Source of the DNA: Acidobacteriota bacterium
GTDB taxonomy: Bacteria; Actinomycetota; Acidimicrobiia; Acidimicrobiales; CADCSY01
Direction of reading: 5' to 3'
Assembly: GCA_019510095.1 (NCBI GenBank)
Contig: JAEKLB010000032.1
Span: 1 to 35,720 of the forward strand
Length of the DNA stretch: 35,720 nt
The translations under genes were made by a program, and so were the position numbers. Each line of letters begins with the position of its first letter. The first letter of the stretch is position 1. Shown one piece after another: positions 33,231 to 35,720 of the stretch. The notes beneath the pieces were generated by a model, which saw only the letters and a program-made list of their open reading frames with translations, did not search any database and was not told the DNA's origin.

Positions 33231-33236
33231 TAAGGT
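33231..33236 (+). promoter_or_regulatory. Candidate leaderless -10 box for the exporter gene
   Basis: TAAGGT ends seven bases before an in-frame TTG at 33244; this favours a TTG start over the ATG at 33184. Confidence 0.4.
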
Positions 33237-33243
33237 CGGCGGC

Positions 33244-34899
33244 TTGGGGGATGATCGGCGCACCTTGTGGTTGGTGATGGGCGCGCTCATGACGTGCCTG
33301 TTGCTCTCGGCCCTCGACCAGACGATCGTGTCCACTGCCCTGCCGACGATCGTCGGCGATCTGGGCGGCCTCGAGCACATCTCGTGGGTCGTGACCGCGT
33401 ATCTCTTGAGCTCGACCGTGTCGGTGCCCCTGTTCGGGAAGATCAGCGACATCTACGGGCGCAAGCCCATGCTCCAAGCGACGATCGTGATCTTCCTCGT
33501 GGGCTCGGTCCTGGCCGGGCTCTCCCAGAACATGCTCATGCTGATCCTGTTCCGGGGCATCCAGGGCATCGGTGGCGGCGGCTTGCTGGCGATGACCTTC
33601 ACGATCCTCGGCGACCTCATCACCCCGCGCGAGCGGGGCAAGTACACCGGCTACTTCACCGCTGTGTTCGCCAGCTCGAGCGTGATCGGCCCGCTGGCCG
33701 GGGGCTTTTTCGTCGATCACCTCAGCTGGCGATGGGTCTTCTACATCAACCTGCCGCTGGGCGCGATCTGCTTGCTGGTGACGGGTCTGCATCTGCACGT
33801 GCCAAAGCCGGCGGAGCGGCGGCCGCTCGACATCGTCGGCTCCGTCCTGTTGACGATTGCCGTGACCTGCTTGCTGCTCATGCTCACCTGGGGCGGGCAC
33901 CAGTACGACTGGGGATCGGGCGTCATCCTCACGCTGGGGTTCGTCGGCGTCGTGACCGGCGTCGTGTTCCTGGTTCAAGCCGGCCGTACACCGGACCCCG
34001 TCCTACCGCTACGCATGTTCCGCGAGCCGGTGTTCACCGTCTGCATCGCCATGGGCGCGCTGCTCGGCGCAGTCGTCGTCGGCGCGGCCGTCTTCCTGCC
34101 GCTGTACCTCCAGGTGGTGAAGGGCGCGTCGGCGACCTCCTCGGGCCTGCTGCTGGTGCCGATGATGGGCGCCATGGTGATCGGGTCGAACACCGCCGGC
34201 CGCATCATCAACCGCACCGGTCGCTACAAGATGTTCCCGATCGTCGGCTCCGGCCTTGCCGTCGCCGGCGTGCTGGCACTGACCGCGCTCGAACGCTCGA
34301 GCTCGCGCAACCATGTGTCGTTCGGCATGGCCATCCTCGGCCTGGGCATCGGCTCGGCCATGCCTGTCACCACACTGGCGGTGCAGAACGTGGCCTCCCA
34401 GAGCGACATGGGTGCGGCGACCTCGGCGGTCAACTTCTTCCGCTCGTTGGGCAGCGCCTTTGGCATCGCCGTCTTCGGCACCGCCATGTCGACCCGCCTG
34501 AACTCGACGCTCGAGCGCCTGCTCCCCGGCACCGATCTGCACCACGACAAGGGGCTCCTCAACAGCCCGGCTGCCATTCGGGCGCTGCCCCGGGTGCAGT
34601 ACGCCGCCGTCGCCCAGGGCATCACCGACGGCGTGGCGATGGTGTTCCGGGTCGCCCTGCCGATCGTGATCGCTGCCTGGGTGGCGTCGTGGTTCCTCAA
34701 GGAGGTGCCCCTGCGCGAGGACCTCGAGGCCTCGGCGTCGATGGTGGAGGGCATGGAGGAGGCCGGCATGGTGTACCAGCCGGCGGTCGAGCCGGCGCCC
34801 ACCCGGCCCGACGACCTCGCTGGCGTGCCGCCGGTCGAGGCGAACGGCAACGGGCACGACCACCGAACGCATCACCAGGACGTCAGACCCCACTCGTAG
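33244..34899 (+). CDS. DHA2-type (EmrB/QacA-like) major facilitator exporter
   Basis: A drug:proton antiporter family protein with about 14 membrane segments. Motifs: LLLSALDQTIVSTALPTI (helix 1), motif A GKISDIYGRKPMLQ, LFRGIQGIGGGGLLAM, and motif C-like SSVIGPLAGGFFVD. The C-terminal 60 residues are hydrophilic and His-rich (GNGHDHRTHHQ). From TTG 33244 it has 551 residues. The upstream ATG at 33184 would add 20 residues, mostly basic and unconserved, and overlaps a palindrome; I prefer TTG because a TAAGGT box stands seven bases before it. Substrate unknown. It lies downstream of the ECF sigma pair and could be its target, but a terminator-like hairpin intervenes. Confidence 0.92.
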   Translation: MGDDRRTLWLVMGALMTCLLLSALDQTIVSTALPTIVGDLGGLEHISWVVTAYLLSSTVSVPLFGKISDIYGRKPMLQATIVIFLVGSVLAGLSQNMLMLILFRGIQGIGGGGLLAMTFTILGDLITPRERGKYTGYFTAVFASSSVIGPLAGGFFVDHLSWRWVFYINLPLGAICLLVTGLHLHVPKPAERRPLDIVGSVLLTIAVTCLLLMLTWGGHQYDWGSGVILTLGFVGVVTGVVFLVQAGRTPDPVLPLRMFREPVFTVCIAMGALLGAVVVGAAVFLPLYLQVVKGASATSSGLLLVPMMGAMVIGSNTAGRIINRTGRYKMFPIVGSGLAVAGVLALTALERSSSRNHVSFGMAILGLGIGSAMPVTTLAVQNVASQSDMGAATSAVNFFRSLGSAFGIAVFGTAMSTRLNSTLERLLPGTDLHHDKGLLNSPAAIRALPRVQYAAVAQGITDGVAMVFRVALPIVIAAWVASWFLKEVPLREDLEASASMVEGMEEAGMVYQPAVEPAPTRPDDLAGVPPVEANGNGHDHRTHHQDVRPHS

Positions 34900-34902
34900 C
34901 AT
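34897..34902 (+). promoter_or_regulatory. Candidate -10 box for the UvrD/PcrA gene
   Basis: TAGCAT ends ten bases before the ATG at 34913 and contains the first two bases of an earlier in-frame ATG (34901). The leader would be a few bases only. No -35 box seen. Confidence 0.3.
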
Positions 34903-34912
34903 GGGCGGGGTC

Positions 34913-35720
34913 ATGCCGACCCCCTCCGACCTCCTCGCCGGCCTCAATCCCGACCAGGCGGAGGCGGTGGCCCACCCCGACGGCCCGCTGCTGATCGTGG
35001 CCGGTGCCGGGTCGGGAAAGACCCGGGTGCTCACCCACCGCATTGCCTGGCTGATCCAGCAGGGGGTCTCCCCGTTCGAGATCCTGGCCATCACGTTCAC
35101 CAACAAGGCCGCCGACGAGATGAAGTCGAGGGTGGCCTCGCTCGTGGGCCCGGTCGCCGCCAAGATGTGGGTGTCGACGTTCCACGCCGCCTGCGTCCGC
35201 ATCCTGCGGCGCGACGGCAAGGTCCTCGGTTATCCGTCGTCGTTCACCATCTACGACCAGGCCGACGCCGTTCGCCTGACCGGCTACGTGCTGCGCGACC
35301 TCAACGTCGACACCAAGCGGTTCCCGCCCCGCAGCGTCCACGCGTCGATCAGCGCCGCCAAGAACGAGCTGACCTCCGTGGAGCAGTACGCCGAGCGGGC
35401 CGGCACGATCTTCGAGCGCCGCATCGCCGAGGTGTACCGCGAGTACCAGGCTCGGCTGCTCCAGGCCGGCGCCATGGACTTCGACGACCTCCTCACGCAG
35501 ACGGTTCGCCTGCTCCAGGCCCACCCCGAGGTGCTCGATCACTACCGCCGCCGCTTCCGCTACGTCCTCGTCGACGAGTACCAGGACACCAATCGGGCCC
35601 AGAACGAGCTCGTCCTCCTGCTGTCGGGCGAGCATCGCAACGTCACCGTCGTGGGTGATGGCGACCAGTCGGTGTATCAATTTCGGGGAGCGGACGTTCG
35701 CAACTTCCTCGAGTTCGAGG
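34913..35720 (+). CDS. UvrD/PcrA-type superfamily 1 DNA helicase, 5' part
   Basis: An ATP-driven 3'-5' DNA helicase used in nucleotide excision repair and replication restart; the frame runs off the window end after 269 codons. Visible motifs: Q motif (GLNPDQAEAV), Walker A GAGSGKT (31-37), motif Ia TFTNKAADEMKSRV, motif Ib-like VSTFHAACVRILRR, motif II (Walker B) VDEYQDTN, motif III VGDGDQSVYQFRGAD. These are typical for PcrA of Gram-positive bacteria, and pcrA lies near guaA in other actinobacteria. ATG 34913 is chosen; ATG 34901 would add four residues. Confidence 0.95.
   Translation, partial: MPTPSDLLAGLNPDQAEAVAHPDGPLLIVAGAGSGKTRVLTHRIAWLIQQGVSPFEILAITFTNKAADEMKSRVASLVGPVAAKMWVSTFHAACVRILRRDGKVLGYPSSFTIYDQADAVRLTGYVLRDLNVDTKRFPPRSVHASISAAKNELTSVEQYAERAGTIFERRIAEVYREYQARLLQAGAMDFDDLLTQTVRLLQAHPEVLDHYRRRFRYVLVDEYQDTNRAQNELVLLLSGEHRNVTVVGDGDQSVYQFRGADVRNFLEFE

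Noticed and set aside
32157-33233. Arg/Pro/Ser-rich plus-strand frame overlapping the anti-sigma gene
   Set aside because: Alternative reading of the same repetitive DNA; the frame from 32093 has a good membrane helix and a sensible Thr/Ser tail.

Overview
The window is a GC-rich, almost gap-free chromosomal segment from an actinobacterium, most likely an uncultured member of the class Acidimicrobiia. The evidence is mixed. Gene order (ribosomal operon, rplM-rpsI-glmM, glmS-acpS-nnr-alr, tsaE-tsaB-rimI-tsaD, groES-groEL, guaB3/guaB/guaA, pcrA-type helicase) is the actinobacterial housekeeping backbone. A MDMPI-family protein suggests mycothiol, and GuaB3 is present. Ser/Thr-rich surface proteins and GTG-rich, apparently leaderless starts also fit. 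The class-level assignment is inference, since no rRNA is present.

Layout. 1-4603 (+): end of adk, then infA, rpmJ, rpsM, rpsK, rpsD, rpoA, rplQ and truA. 4698-5779 (-): an ilvA-type threonine dehydratase whose ACT domain carries a frameshifting deletion. 5879-8059 (+): rplM-rpsI and glmM. 8052-11085 (-): a translationally coupled amidase and MatB-like malonyl-CoA synthetase, followed by a flavodoxin-like protein. 11072-17821 (+): a giant 1135-residue GlmS, acpS, nnr, a CBS protein and alr, linked by 4-base overlaps or abutting. 17831-23308 (+): family-4 uracil-DNA glycosylase, the tRNA t6A genes tsaE, tsaB and tsaD with rimI, then CIRCE-controlled groES-groEL and a strong terminator. 23380-25602: a DUF4173-type membrane protein (-) divergent from a TetR regulator (+), with a perfect palindrome between the -35 and -10 boxes of the membrane-protein promoter. 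25638-27177 (+): MDMPI-like protein, a 52-residue small protein, a CoA-type Nudix hydrolase and a 19-residue hydrophobic miniprotein. 27266-31454 (+): guaB3, guaB and guaA (GMP synthesis). 31531-34899 (+): ECF sigma factor, Ser/Thr-rich single-pass anti-sigma-like protein and a DHA2-type exporter. 34913-35720 (+): start of a UvrD/PcrA helicase.

Functionally the window joins translation, amino-sugar and peptidoglycan precursor supply (GlmM, GlmS, Alr), cofactor repair and activation (Nnr, AcpS), tRNA modification, protein folding and guanine nucleotide synthesis. No gene-free stretch exceeds 300 bases; the longest is about 196 bases (517-712), holding a GC-rich hairpin and the infA promoter. 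I saw no rRNA, tRNA, CRISPR, insertion sequence or phage gene.

The most unusual items are the oversized GlmS with an N-terminal insertion and a roughly 300-residue C-terminal addition, the palindromic operator in the DUF4173 promoter, a recurrent TANNNT box 5-10 bases before start codons (leaderless expression), an infA that appears to start with CTG, the amidase-MatB pair, and two very small proteins (52 and 19 residues).
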